Positions 55,679 through 64,000 of a stretch of 64,000 nucleotides of DNA are shown here, piece after piece (position 1 is the stretch's first letter; every line of letters starts with the position of its first letter). Source of the DNA: Henriciella sp. (GTDB lineage Bacteria > Pseudomonadota > Alphaproteobacteria > Caulobacterales > Hyphomonadaceae); NCBI RefSeq assembly GCF_029936995.1, contig NZ_JAPYRE010000003.1:124001-188000 (forward strand), written 5' to 3'. Under the pieces are notes generated by a model, which made no database searches, had not been told where the DNA came from, and worked only from the letters and a program-made list of their open reading frames with translations. The translations under genes and the position numbers were made by a program.

Positions 55679-56560
55679 ATGACCTATCGCAACCGTGACA
55701 AAGATCACAGCCCTTATGAAGAGGAATATCGCGGATTCGATATCCGAGATGATGACTCATCACGCGGGCCTCTGATCCTGACGCTCGCGATAGGTGTCCT
55801 GATCGTATTTGCGGCGGTCGTCTGGAATACGTATCGGCAAGGCGTGCGGCCACAAGATGGTGCGCTTCCCATGGTTGTCGCAGAAACTCAGCCTTACAAG
55901 CGCGTACCTGATGATCGCGGTGGCGTTGAAATCGAGGATCTGGACCGGCGTCTTTATGACGTCATGGATGGCAGCAAAAGAAAGCCGGAGCCAACGAAAG
56001 TGGCCAGTCCCGCCGATCAGTCATTGCAAGGCGGCCCGCCAATGGATCTTCGTCCTTCCTCATCCGAGGATACAGCAGATCAAACACCTGTGCCTGAAAG
56101 CTTTGAGGAAGGGACAGGTATGGAAGTTACTGCGGATGTCTCAAGCGTTCAGCAAGCCGGTGACGAGCCTGTTGAATCCGAAGCCAGCGACCTCGCGGAC
56201 GACCCTGCATCAACGCCGCAGGAATCTGCCCCGGATATGAGCGGGCAAGCGGAGGCAACCGAAAATGTGGCCAAAGCTTCACCCGGCTTCGGTTTTGTAA
56301 GCGGTGGCGAGTTTTTCGTCCAGATTTCGGCGCTTCGTAGTGAAGAGGCTGCGGGTCAGGCCTGGGAAAAAGTCCGTGCTGCAAATCCGTCTCTTTTCAG
56401 CGGGGCAAGCAAGTCTGTTGAGCGCGCCGATCTCGGGGCCAAGGGGGTCTTCTATCGGCTCCGTGCCGGCGCTTTTGGTAAGCGTGACGATGCTTCGCAG
56501 TTCTGCGACGCTTACAAGGCCAAAGGTGGCGACTGCATCGTAGTACGCGGGGCGGCATGA
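55679..56560 (+). CDS. SPOR-domain membrane protein
   Basis: Protein of 293 aa: short cytosolic N-terminus, one membrane helix (about 30-50), a long disordered acidic/proline-rich stretch (about 65-200), then a SPOR peptidoglycan-binding domain at about 215-290 (FFVQISALRSEEAA, FYRLRAGAFGKRDDA). SPOR domains bind denuded glycans at the division site. The ATG lies 96 bases after dgt and the stop overlaps nagZ as ATGA. Confidence 0.9.
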   Translation: MTYRNRDKDHSPYEEEYRGFDIRDDDSSRGPLILTLAIGVLIVFAAVVWNTYRQGVRPQDGALPMVVAETQPYKRVPDDRGGVEIEDLDRRLYDVMDGSKRKPEPTKVASPADQSLQGGPPMDLRPSSSEDTADQTPVPESFEEGTGMEVTADVSSVQQAGDEPVESEASDLADDPASTPQESAPDMSGQAEATENVAKASPGFGFVSGGEFFVQISALRSEEAAGQAWEKVRAANPSLFSGASKSVERADLGAKGVFYRLRAGAFGKRDDASQFCDAYKAKGGDCIVVRGAA

Positions 56561-57600
56561 CGCACAAGGCCTGCATCCTGAGTGTTTCAGGACCGGCGCT
56601 TACATCTGAAGAAGCGGCGTTGTTTGCTGCTGAGAAGCCCTGGGGTGTTATCCTGATGGGCCGCTCCTGCCAGACGCGAACGCAGGTTAGCCAGCTTGTT
56701 GAAGATATCTGGAATGCTGTCGGGCGTGAAATTCTGATCTTTATCGATCAGGAAGGCGGTCGTGTGGCCCGCCTGAAGGCTCCAGAGTGGCCGGTCTTCC
56801 CTGCCGGAAACGTTTATGGTGAGCTGTATGCTAGGGATTCCGAGAAAGCGCTTGAGGCGATCTGGCTCGGCTATCGGCTGATAGCGCACGAACTCGCCGG
56901 GATGGGAATTCATGCCGACTGTGCCCCTGTCTGCGATCTGCCACAGCCCAGGGCCCATGATGTGATTGGAGACCGCGCGTTCGGTACAGACCCGGAGTCG
57001 GTGGGGGCTCTGGCAAACGTCGCGCTCAAGGGGCTTGAAGACGGCGGTGTTGCTGGCGTTATCAAGCATATTCCCGGCCATGGGCGCTCTACGGCAGACA
57101 GTCACCTCGAGTTACCCAGCGTTCGCGCAAGCGAATTGGAACTGGCTTCTGATTTTACCGCATTCAGAGCTGTTTCAGCTGCTCCGATGGCTATGACGGC
57201 ACATATTTCGTATGAAGCTTATGATTCCGGAGTGGCCGCGACCGTCTCAAAAAGAATAATTCAGGAGGTCATCCGGGAGCGAATCGGGTTTGATGGACTT
57301 CTGATGACGGACGATCTTGGAATGGAAGCCCTTGGTGGCTCGCTTGATGACCGCGCTCATGCATCTATTGAGGCGGGCTGCGATATGCTGCTGCATTGCT
57401 CTGGCTTCCTGAAAGATCCTGAGGCGATCCTCGCTGAAATGCGTAAAGTCGCGGAAGCTGCCCCTGAGCTGGAAAACAAGGCGCTGGCCCGTGCCGATGC
57501 AGCAGAAGCCGCTTCACAACGTGCAACGCCTTTCGATGCCGAGGCCGGCTGGGCTGAATTCAAAGCCATGATCCCATCGGCAGATTTGGGGTCTGCATGA
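56557..57600 (+). CDS. nagZ: Beta-N-acetylhexosaminidase NagZ
   Basis: Glycoside hydrolase family 3 enzyme of 347 aa; removes GlcNAc from anhydromuropeptides during peptidoglycan recycling. Seen are the KHIPGHGRSTADSH loop (170-182, with the catalytic His pair) and the nucleophile Asp in TDDLGMEAL (252-253). FIDQEGGRVARL is the substrate strand. ATGA-coupled to the SPOR gene before it and scpA after it. Confidence 0.96.
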   Translation: MTHKACILSVSGPALTSEEAALFAAEKPWGVILMGRSCQTRTQVSQLVEDIWNAVGREILIFIDQEGGRVARLKAPEWPVFPAGNVYGELYARDSEKALEAIWLGYRLIAHELAGMGIHADCAPVCDLPQPRAHDVIGDRAFGTDPESVGALANVALKGLEDGGVAGVIKHIPGHGRSTADSHLELPSVRASELELASDFTAFRAVSAAPMAMTAHISYEAYDSGVAATVSKRIIQEVIRERIGFDGLLMTDDLGMEALGGSLDDRAHASIEAGCDMLLHCSGFLKDPEAILAEMRKVAEAAPELENKALARADAAEAASQRATPFDAEAGWAEFKAMIPSADLGSA

Positions 57601-58415
57601 GTGTCGAGCTTGTTTCTCCGGAACTTATAGAACGGGAGGATGTCGACACGGCAGATATGTTCTCTGTCGATGTTGATGGTTATGAAGGTCCGCTTCACCT
57701 GTTGCTCGATCTTGCGCGGAAACAGAAGGTGGACCTTCTGAAGGTCTCGATGGTGGATCTGGCAAACCAGTATCTCGTCTTTATCGATGATGCGCGCAAA
57801 AAGCGTATAGACCTTGCCGCAGACTATTTGCTCATGGCTGCGTGGCTGGCCTTCATGAAGTCACGACTCCTGCTTCCGAAGCCGGAAAAAGTGGCGAATG
57901 ATGAGGCATCAGGCGAGGATATGGCTGTTCGCCTGGCCTTTCGCCTGAAACGTCTTGAAGCAATGCGTGAAGCTGGTGATCAGCTAATGGAGCTGGCGCA
58001 GCTCGGACAGGATGTGTTCGTTCGCGGGACGCCGGAAAAGCCGCGCGTTATCAAGCAGACGGAGTATGATACATCGCTCTGGCATTTGATGCAGGCTTTT
58101 GGCTCAATCCGCCAGCGTCGAGAGGAAGAAGCACCGCACAGGATTGCTCATCAATACGTATTACCGCTTGAGAGCGCGCGCGACTCGCTGAAATCCTTGA
58201 GTTCCATGATTGATGACTGGGCGAGCCTCGACCAGCTACGGGCACGCATGCGTGACATTGCCGGCGATATTCCGCCACGTTCCGTCACGGCCAGCGTGTT
58301 CTCGGCCGCGCTCGAGCTTGCCCGTGATGGCGATATCGAGCTCCGGCAGGACCAGCATTTTTCGCCGCTCTATCTGCGCGGCCATCAGGAAGAGAGGGAA
58401 GGGCTACCCGCATGA
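57597..58415 (+). CDS. scpA: Condensin subunit ScpA (kleisin)
   Basis: Kleisin of the Smc-ScpAB chromosome condensation complex (272 aa). N-terminal FEGPLHLLL-like strand (YEGPLHLLLDLARKQKVDL), then DLAADYLLMAAWLAFMKSRLLLP. ATGA overlaps with nagZ and scpB, so the operon is tight. Smc itself is not in the window. Confidence 0.95.
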   Translation: MSVELVSPELIEREDVDTADMFSVDVDGYEGPLHLLLDLARKQKVDLLKVSMVDLANQYLVFIDDARKKRIDLAADYLLMAAWLAFMKSRLLLPKPEKVANDEASGEDMAVRLAFRLKRLEAMREAGDQLMELAQLGQDVFVRGTPEKPRVIKQTEYDTSLWHLMQAFGSIRQRREEEAPHRIAHQYVLPLESARDSLKSLSSMIDDWASLDQLRARMRDIAGDIPPRSVTASVFSAALELARDGDIELRQDQHFSPLYLRGHQEEREGLPA

Positions 58416-59206
58416 ATGCCATACCCCGTATCGACGAGACGATTATTGAAGACGAGCCCGATGAAATCCGGGATGCTGTTCGCCAGCTCTCCTTTGCCTA
58501 TCGCCGGTCTGCCGAGGCATTATCAAGAACTTCCGAGCGCGAGATTGATGAGAGCGCTGAAGCCTTGCGCCGGGCAGAAGCGATCCTGTTTGCAGCAGGC
58601 GAGCCGCTCTCTGCCGAACAGATTGCTGAGGTGTTGCCGCAGGGGGCAGACGCAGCCTCTGTGTTGATGTCACTGAAGACGGCTTATGCCCATCGCGGCG
58701 TGAACCTTGTCGAAGTAGCCGGTAAATGGCGTTTCCAGACAGCTGAAGACCTTTCCTATCTGTTCGTAGAAGAGCGCCATGAGCAGAAGAAGCTTTCGCA
58801 GGCCGCGCTCGAAACGATGGCCATCATTGCTTACGGCCAGCCTGTCACACGGGCCGAAATCGAAGCTGTGCGTGGCGTTGCGGTCTCGAAGGGCACGATC
58901 GACCAGCTCATGGAGGCGGGCTGGGTGCGTATAAAGGGACGGCGCAAGACACCAGGGCGCCCCGTTACGTACGGCACGACAGATGATTTTCTTGAGCATT
59001 TCGGGCTTGAGAGCCTGGAACTCCTGCCAGGGCGGGCTGAACTCGAGGCGGGAGGGCTGCTTTCAGATGTCGTTCCGGATGATTTCGATCCAGGAGAGAT
59101 AGATGTGCCGCTTGGTGAGGGCGAAGCCGTTGAGCGGCGCGAAGAGGATGCCGATGACGCAGCCTTCGTGACAGATTTCATGGACAGCGCAGCCGAGGAA
59201 GACTAG
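58412..59206 (+). CDS. scpB: Condensin subunit ScpB
   Basis: Winged-helix partner of ScpA (264 aa). The family core is ALRRAEAILFAAGEPLSAEQIAEVLP, KLSQAALETMAIIAYGQPVTRAEIEAVRGV and GRRKTPGRPVTYGTT. An acidic N-terminus (about 50 residues) and acidic C-terminus extend it beyond the usual length. ATGA-coupled to scpA; tatA follows after 74 bases. Confidence 0.95.
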   Translation: MNAIPRIDETIIEDEPDEIRDAVRQLSFAYRRSAEALSRTSEREIDESAEALRRAEAILFAAGEPLSAEQIAEVLPQGADAASVLMSLKTAYAHRGVNLVEVAGKWRFQTAEDLSYLFVEERHEQKKLSQAALETMAIIAYGQPVTRAEIEAVRGVAVSKGTIDQLMEAGWVRIKGRRKTPGRPVTYGTTDDFLEHFGLESLELLPGRAELEAGGLLSDVVPDDFDPGEIDVPLGEGEAVERREEDADDAAFVTDFMDSAAEED

Positions 59207-59280
59207 GGCAAAGCTAGGCGCCTATTGAGCCGGGCCTTGCCCAGCGCTATCTGTGCGGTTGTAAACTCGGAGATCGTTCC

Positions 59281-59538
59281 ATGGCCCCAAGCTGGATGCA
59301 GCTACTCATTGTCCTGGTTGTCGCGCTACTTCTGTTTGGCGGACGTGGCCGCATTTCTTCCATCATGGGCGACATGGCCAAAGGTGTTAAATCTTTCCGC
59401 CAGGGCCTTGGTGACGATGATGGCGACGATACCAAGAGCAAGGAGGACGCTGACAAGCAGTCATCCGGTAAGCACCTCAGCGACGACAAGATGGTGAACG
59501 TCACACCTGAGAAGGACAAGTCGAAGTCCTCGCGCTAG
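59281..59538 (+). CDS. tatA: Sec-independent translocase TatA
   Basis: Pore-forming Tat subunit of 85 aa: short periplasmic N-terminus, one helix (about 5-20), FGGRGRISS hinge, an amphipathic helix and a charged tail. Precedes tatB and tatC in the standard order. Confidence 0.9.
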   Translation: MAPSWMQLLIVLVVALLLFGGRGRISSIMGDMAKGVKSFRQGLGDDDGDDTKSKEDADKQSSGKHLSDDKMVNVTPEKDKSKSSR

Positions 59539-59561
59539 CTCCAGAGGAAGGCGGCTGACCC

Positions 59562-60032
59562 ATGCTTCCTCAGTTCGGATTTACAGAATTCCTGCTCATA
59601 GCCGTTATTGCGCTGATTGTCGTCGGTCCGAAAGACTTGCCGATGATGATGCGCAAGCTTGGCCAGTTCGTGGCCAAAGGCAGGGCGATGGCTCGCGAGT
59701 TCCAATCGGCTTTTGATGACATTGCCCGTCAGGCCGAGCTTGATGAACTGCGCAAGGAAATCGAGGACTTGCGCCGGGACAACGCGCTCACACAGGCAGT
59801 CGATGACCTCAAGAAGACCGAATCCGACATAAATCGACGGGTCATGATGGAAAACCCTATGCCGGAAACGGGCAAAGAGGGCGGCCCGGCAGAGGTGCCG
59901 GAGCAAACTCAGCGCTCTGCAGACGAGACGGATACCGGCAGGGCGGAACAACCTTCATCCTCAGCTGCTTCAGGCACCAGGCCGGAAACCAGTGAAGACG
60001 ATGCGCCCGAGAAGAAAGCGAAGTCATCATGA
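59562..60032 (+). CDS. tatB: Sec-independent translocase TatB
   Basis: 156 aa: N-terminal membrane helix (MLPQFGFTEFLLIAVIALIV), VGPKDLPMMMRKLGQF, which is typical for TatB, then a long amphipathic and acidic tail. Receives substrates with TatC. ATGA-overlaps tatC; 23 bases after tatA. Confidence 0.93.
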   Translation: MLPQFGFTEFLLIAVIALIVVGPKDLPMMMRKLGQFVAKGRAMAREFQSAFDDIARQAELDELRKEIEDLRRDNALTQAVDDLKKTESDINRRVMMENPMPETGKEGGPAEVPEQTQRSADETDTGRAEQPSSSAASGTRPETSEDDAPEKKAKSS

Positions 60033-60877
60033 CTGAGGATATGCGCGCCGATGAGCGTCCGGATATCACCGATGATGACAGCGAGATGGAATCTTCGCGG
60101 GCGCCCCTGCTTGATCATCTTATAGAGCTGCGCTCGCGGTTGATCTGGTCAATTGTTGCTCTCGCTGTTGCGAGTATTGGCTGCTTTTTCATTGCGCGCC
60201 CGCTCTACAATGTTCTTCTCGGGCCGCTTGTCGTAGTTGCGGAAGAACTTGACCGTCAGGATACGACATTCGAGCTGATCTATACCGCGCCGCTGGAAGT
60301 CTTCTTCGTGCAACTGAAACTGGCACTGTTTGCCGGTATATTCGTGGCTTTTCCGATCATCGGCTGGCAGATGTACTCCTTCGTCGCGCCCGGCCTCTAC
60401 AAACGCGAGAAGGGGGCTGTGTTGCCCTTCCTAATCGCCGCACCGGTCCTGTTCGTGATCGGTGCAGTCTTCGTCTACTTTGTCATGTTGCCGCTGATTT
60501 CGCGATTTGCGCTGTCATTCGAGCAGCTGGGCGGTGATGGCATTGCTGCGATCACGCCGCAGATCAAGGTGTCGGAATACCTGTCTCTCGTCATGGCGCT
60601 GATGCTGGCTTTTGGCCTGTCCTTTCAGCTGCCTGTGATCCTGAGCCTACTCGGTCGTGCGGGTATTCTCGGCACTGAGACCCTGCGTAAAGGGCGCAAA
60701 TATGCGATTGTCGGCATTCTCGTGTCCGCCGCATTTTTTACGCCACCGGACCTCATCTCGCAGGTGATGCTGGCTGTGCCTGTCTATTGCTTATACGAGA
60801 TCTCGATCTGGTGTGTATCGATGATGGAGAAGAAGGCGGCTGAGGAAGAAGCCGCGCGCCAGGAGGAAGACAGCTAA
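60029..60877 (+). CDS. tatC: Sec-independent translocase TatC
   Basis: Multi-spanning signal-peptide receptor of the Tat pathway (282 aa, six helices). Recognisable are LLDHLIELRSRLIW near the N-terminus, GWQMYSFVAPGLYKREK, the FGLSFQLPVILSLLGRAG loop and AAFFTPPDLISQVMLAVP. Exports folded proteins, often with cofactors. Coupled to tatB by ATGA. Confidence 0.97.
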   Translation: MTEDMRADERPDITDDDSEMESSRAPLLDHLIELRSRLIWSIVALAVASIGCFFIARPLYNVLLGPLVVVAEELDRQDTTFELIYTAPLEVFFVQLKLALFAGIFVAFPIIGWQMYSFVAPGLYKREKGAVLPFLIAAPVLFVIGAVFVYFVMLPLISRFALSFEQLGGDGIAAITPQIKVSEYLSLVMALMLAFGLSFQLPVILSLLGRAGILGTETLRKGRKYAIVGILVSAAFFTPPDLISQVMLAVPVYCLYEISIWCVSMMEKKAAEEEAARQEEDS

Positions 60878-60964
60878 ATTTGCTGGCATGTCACCTGTTC
60901 CGCAGGCGCATCATTTGTTCTAGAGGAAACGCGGACCCAAGAATCTCCAAAAGGCAGGACACAC

Positions 60965-62263
60965 ATGTTCGATATCCGCGCCATCCGCGAGCACCCAGAA
61001 ACCTTCCGCGCTGCCTGGAACAAGCGTACAGACGGACTGGGCGCCAGGGTCGATGACATTCTCGCGCATGACGCCGCGCTCCGTCAGGCTGTCACAGACA
61101 AGCAGGAAGCTGAAAGCGCCCGCAATTCGAACTCGAAACTGATCGGCCAGGCCAAGGCCAAAGGGGATGAGGCCGAGTTTGAGCGCCTGCGTGGAGTCGT
61201 CGCCGAAGCGAAGAAGACGATCGAAGCCGCCGGGGAACAGGAAAATGCTGCCCGCGAGGCGTTGGACGAAATACTGCTCGGCCTGCCGAACCTGCCGTTG
61301 GACGAGGTGCCGGAGGGCGCGGACGAAGAGGCAAATGTCGCCCAAACACACTGGGGCACGCCCCGTAGCTTCGATTTCAAGCCGAAGGACCATGCCGATC
61401 TTGGCGAAGCGCTCGGCCTGATGGATTTTGAGACAGCGGCAAAGATTTCTGGCTCGCGGTTTGTTCTGCTTACAGGCGCGCTATCGCGGCTGGAACGAGC
61501 GCTGGCGGGCTGGATGCTGGATGTGCAGACGCAGGAGCATGGATATACAGAGACCAGTCCGCCCGTGCTGGTTCGCTCCGATGCGCTTTATGGCACTGGC
61601 CAGCTTCCGAAATTCGGTGAAGATTCGTTCAAGACGACAGATGGAATGTGGCTTATCGCTACTTCCGAAATATCTCTAACCAACACGGTTCGTGAAAGCA
61701 TTTTGGGTGTTGAAAGCCTTCCGCGCCGCATGACCGCCCACACGCCTTGCTTTCGTTCCGAAGCTGGCAGTGCCGGTCGCGACACCAAGGGTATGATCCG
61801 ACTACACCAGTTCAACAAGGTCGAGCTTGTCTCCATCGTGCGTGACGAGGACGAGGGCCTCGAAGAGCTGGAGCGTATGACGAAATGTGCCGAGACTGTT
61901 CTGGAACGCCTCGAGCTTCCTTACCGGCGTATGCTTCTCTGTGCGGGCGACATGGGGGCAGGGGCCCGCAAAACCTATGACCTGGAAGTCTGGCTGCCGA
62001 GCCAGGAGACATATCGCGAGATATCGTCCTGTTCCTATTGCGGGGATTTCCAGGCCCGGCGCATGGATGCGCGCTGGCGTCCGGCGCCAAGTGAGAACAA
62101 TCCCAAACCGCGCCCCGAGTTTGTCCACACGCTCAACGGCTCCGGCCTCGCGGTCGGACGCACACTCGTAGCGATTCTGGAAAACTACCAGCAGGAGGAC
62201 GGGGCAATCGCCGTGCCTGACGTACTCCAGCCTTATATGGGTGGACTTGAAGTCATAGGGTGA
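60965..62263 (+). CDS. serS: Seryl-tRNA synthetase
   Basis: Class II synthetase of 432 aa. N-terminal coiled-coil arm (about 30-100), motif 2 at [24 protein letters not shown] and motif 3 near [12 protein letters not shown]. An AAAGGCAGGA ribosome site lies 6 bases upstream. Follows tatC by 87 bases and precedes surE. Confidence 0.97.
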   Translation: MFDIRAIREHPETFRAAWNKRTDGLGARVDDILAHDAALRQAVTDKQEAESARNSNSKLIGQAKAKGDEAEFERLRGVVAEAKKTIEAAGEQENAAREALDEILLGLPNLPLDEVPEGADEEANVAQTHWGTPRSFDFKPKDHADLGEALGLMDFETAAKISGSRFVLLTGALSRLERALAGWMLDVQTQEHGYTETSPPVLVRSDALYGTGQLPKFGEDSFKTTDGMWLIATSEISLTNTVRESILGVESLPRRMTAHTPCFRSEAGSAGRDTKGMIRLHQFNKVELVSIVRDEDEGLEELERMTKCAETVLERLELPYRRMLLCAGDMGAGARKTYDLEVWLPSQETYREISSCSYCGDFQARRMDARWRPAPSENNPKPRPEFVHTLNGSGLAVGRTLVAILENYQQEDGAIAVPDVLQPYMGGLEVIG

Positions 62264-62320
62264 ATCCGTGTTTCGCGCGTATCGGAGTCAGCCAGATAAA
62301 GTGTGAGCGAGGAGAGCGCT

Positions 62321-63082
62321 TTGAGAATACTCCTGACAAATGATGATGGCATCAACGCACCGGGCCTTTCCATTCTGGAATCCATAGCGCGCGAGCTTTC
62401 CGATGATGTCTGGATTGCCGCGCCAGAAGTTGAACAGTCCGGCCAGTCGCGCTCCATCACGCTGACCCAGCCTGTGCGGACGCGGAAGGTACGTGAGCAG
62501 TGCTGGGCCGTTATGGGTACGCCGTCGGACTGTGTGCTGCTGGCCGTTCATGACCTGATGGAAAAGAAGCCCGACCTGATCCTGTCGGGCGTCAATCGCG
62601 GGCAGAACATTGCCGATGACACAAGTCTTTCTGGTACGATTGCCGGGGCCATGTTCGGTATGCACCTGGGTGTTCCTTCCATCGCGCTCAGCCAGGCACA
62701 GAGCTTCCGGGAACGTGGGTCGTTGCCATGGGAAACCTCAAAGCAATGGGGCGCAAAGGTTATTCGTCCTCTGATCGAGAAGGGCTGGCCGGATGATGTT
62801 GTCATGAACGTGAACTTTCCTGACCGTGAGCCCGATGATGTGGCCGGTATCCAGATTACGCGTCAGGGCTTCCGCGATGAATCGATCATTCATACTGAGC
62901 GGCGTGAGGATCTGCGTGGCAATGACTATTTCTGGATCGGTTTCCGCGGTCGGCTTTCACGGCCCGATGATGGCACGGACCTGCGGGCGATCTACGATGG
63001 ATGCATCTCCGTGACGCCGCTTCATGTGGACCTCACGCATAATCGCTATCTCGAGGAGCTGAAGGCCTCATGGCAGACCTGA
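62321..63082 (+). CDS. surE: 5'-nucleotidase SurE
   Basis: Metal-dependent survival protein / nucleotidase of 253 aa. [13 protein letters not shown] at the start, [14 protein letters not shown] and [22 protein letters not shown] are diagnostic. A TTG start at 62321 is preferred over the GTG 18 bases upstream because GAGGAGAG is well placed and the result matches the usual [10 protein letters not shown] start. Its last 13 bases overlap pcm. Confidence 0.95.
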   Translation: MRILLTNDDGINAPGLSILESIARELSDDVWIAAPEVEQSGQSRSITLTQPVRTRKVREQCWAVMGTPSDCVLLAVHDLMEKKPDLILSGVNRGQNIADDTSLSGTIAGAMFGMHLGVPSIALSQAQSFRERGSLPWETSKQWGAKVIRPLIEKGWPDDVVMNVNFPDREPDDVAGIQITRQGFRDESIIHTERREDLRGNDYFWIGFRGRLSRPDDGTDLRAIYDGCISVTPLHVDLTHNRYLEELKASWQT

Positions 63083-63723
63083 TCGCCGACCCATTCCGGG
63101 CAGCCAGGCTTATCCTGCTCTTACGCCGTCAGGGAATACGCGACGATGCAGTACTGGCGGCCATGGAAACTGTTGATCGTGGGGTCTTCGCGGCACCGTC
63201 GCTGGGAGATCTTGCCTATGAGGACACCGTTCTTCCGATCCCGTGTGGGCAGATCATTCCCAAACCGGTAGTCGTTGCGCAGCTTCTCGGAGCCCTGAAG
63301 GCCTCACCCGGTAAGGAAGACCGTATCCTCCTTGTCGGGGCAGGCAGCGGCTACATGACGGCCCTGCTGGCACAGATTGGCCGGCATGTCTGGGCCATTG
63401 ACCGTTATCAAAGACTTGTAACGGAGACCCGTGCGAAGCTGCATGAACTAAAAGTCGAGAATGTCAGCTTGACCCATGCTGATGGCTTGCAGGGCTGGAG
63501 CGCTCACAAGCCGTTCGACCGCATTCTGCTGACAGGCGCCGTCTCCGCGATACCAGAAGCGCTCACAGCCCAGCTTGCCAAGGATGGGGCGCTTGTCGCA
63601 CCTGTCAACAATGACGATGGCAGGCAGGTCATCCGGCGCTTGGGCGCGGACGGGCAAGAGAAGGATTATGCTATCCTTGAACCGTTGCCGGAGCTTCGAA
63701 AGGGGCGATCAGCCCAGCTCTAG
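63070..63723 (+). CDS. pcm: Protein-L-isoaspartate O-methyltransferase
   Basis: Repairs isoaspartyl residues using SAM (217 aa). SAM-binding loop [16 protein letters not shown] near residue 94; the substrate-side [22 protein letters not shown] and [14 protein letters not shown] segments and the [15 protein letters not shown] strand are typical. Starts inside surE (13-base overlap). Usually followed by an M23 peptidase gene in related genomes, but here a convergent Kazal gene follows. Confidence 0.95.
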   Translation: MADLIADPFRAARLILLLRRQGIRDDAVLAAMETVDRGVFAAPSLGDLAYEDTVLPIPCGQIIPKPVVVAQLLGALKASPGKEDRILLVGAGSGYMTALLAQIGRHVWAIDRYQRLVTETRAKLHELKVENVSLTHADGLQGWSAHKPFDRILLTGAVSAIPEALTAQLAKDGALVAPVNNDDGRQVIRRLGADGQEKDYAILEPLPELRKGRSAQL

Positions 63724-63726
63724 TCG

Positions 63727-64000
63727 CTATTCGTTATCGACGCCCGCGCATTCGCCCTCGGCGGCAACACTTGCGCCAGCAGAGGCTGCTGCACAGGCAT
63801 TGCTGTAAGTGTGGCCATCACACCCGCAGACCGGTGCATATTCCTGTGTGCAAACTTCCGGAATAGGGGTGCATGTGCCGCTGCCATCCATGATTTCGAG
63901 ACATTGCCCGTCAGGTTGCTTGCAATAGAGGCCGGAGGGGCATGTCACACCGCCAAGGCCACCGCACTGGGCACCCTCGGCGTCTGGTGCTGGGGCAGGC
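63727..64000 (-). CDS. Kazal-domain cysteine-rich protein, 3' part
   Basis: The reading frame is open to the right edge, so the 5' end is missing. The visible part is a Pro/Ala tract, a cysteine-rich motif (CGGLGGVTCPSGLYC...C) and a Kazal-type serine protease inhibitor domain (CTQEYAPVCGCDGHTYSNAC). Probably exported, since it carries many cysteines expected to be disulfides. The stop lies 3 bases beyond pcm. Whether it inhibits a protease is unknown. Confidence 0.85.
   Translation of the reverse strand, partial: PAPAPDAEGAQCGGLGGVTCPSGLYCKQPDGQCLEIMDGSGTCTPIPEVCTQEYAPVCGCDGHTYSNACAAASAGASVAAEGECAGVDNE

Noticed and set aside
1-64000. CRISPR arrays, tRNAs, rRNAs, insertion sequences, prophage
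   Set aside because: None seen: no regularly spaced repeats, no tRNA T-loop pattern in gaps, no transposase or integrase gene.

Overview
The window is a gene-dense piece of an alphaproteobacterial chromosome. It is moderately GC-rich by eye, has no gap over 300 bases between genes, and many gene pairs overlap as ATGA or GTGA. Several blocks match alphaproteobacterial gene orders I know: hdaA-ppk-ppx-rnd-aspS; an NDUFA12-like complex I subunit, MlaD, DUF2155, aat, accC, accB and aroQ; and erpA/dgt ... SPOR-nagZ-scpAB-tatABC-serS-surE-pcm. Complex I accessory proteins, HdaA and the periplasmic pentapeptide and Kazal proteins suggest Caulobacterales, probably Hyphomonadaceae (inference).

Layout. 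1-6.9 kb, minus strand: lptF, lptG, topA, a 43-residue membrane peptide and the start of rnr, which runs off the left edge. 7-9.4 kb, plus: pepA, holC, ndk. 9.5-11.1 kb, minus: purM, purN. 11.2-16.7 kb, plus: DUF2066, hdaA, ppk, ppx. rnd and aspS diverge near 17.9 kb. 19.8-23.5 kb, minus: two related periplasmic pentapeptide-repeat proteins and a 758-residue protein that looks like a decayed B12-dependent ribonucleotide reductase. 23.7-25.4 kb, plus: NDUFA12-like, MlaD, DUF2155. 25.4-28.3 kb, minus: aat, accC, accB, aroQ. thiS-thiG sit between aroQ and a DsbA-like lipoprotein, followed by an M48 peptidase. 31.7-35.5 kb, minus: ferric-iron ABC transporter with a candidate Fur box.

35.6-45.8 kb is lipid and aldehyde metabolism: a ThiO-like oxidase, two acyl-CoA dehydrogenases, a thioesterase, a serine hydrolase, an enoyl-CoA hydratase, an aldehyde dehydrogenase and a DEAD-box helicase. 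46-51 kb: sodB, an NDUFAF6-like protein, an ArsR-SRPBCC pair with tandem operators, and an EmrAB-type efflux pair. 51-54 kb: two nitroreductases, DUF983, an LRAT-like protein and a membrane protein. 54-64 kb: erpA, dgt, and the SPOR to pcm block, ending in a partial Kazal-domain protein.

Most of the content is housekeeping. I found no CRISPR array, phage, insertion sequence, tRNA or rRNA. The points most worth a second look are the RNR-derived protein, HdaA with a broken Walker A motif, two paired-repeat regulatory regions (before arsR, and between the enoyl-CoA hydratase and aldehyde dehydrogenase genes), and start codons of erpA and dgt that overlap on opposite strands.
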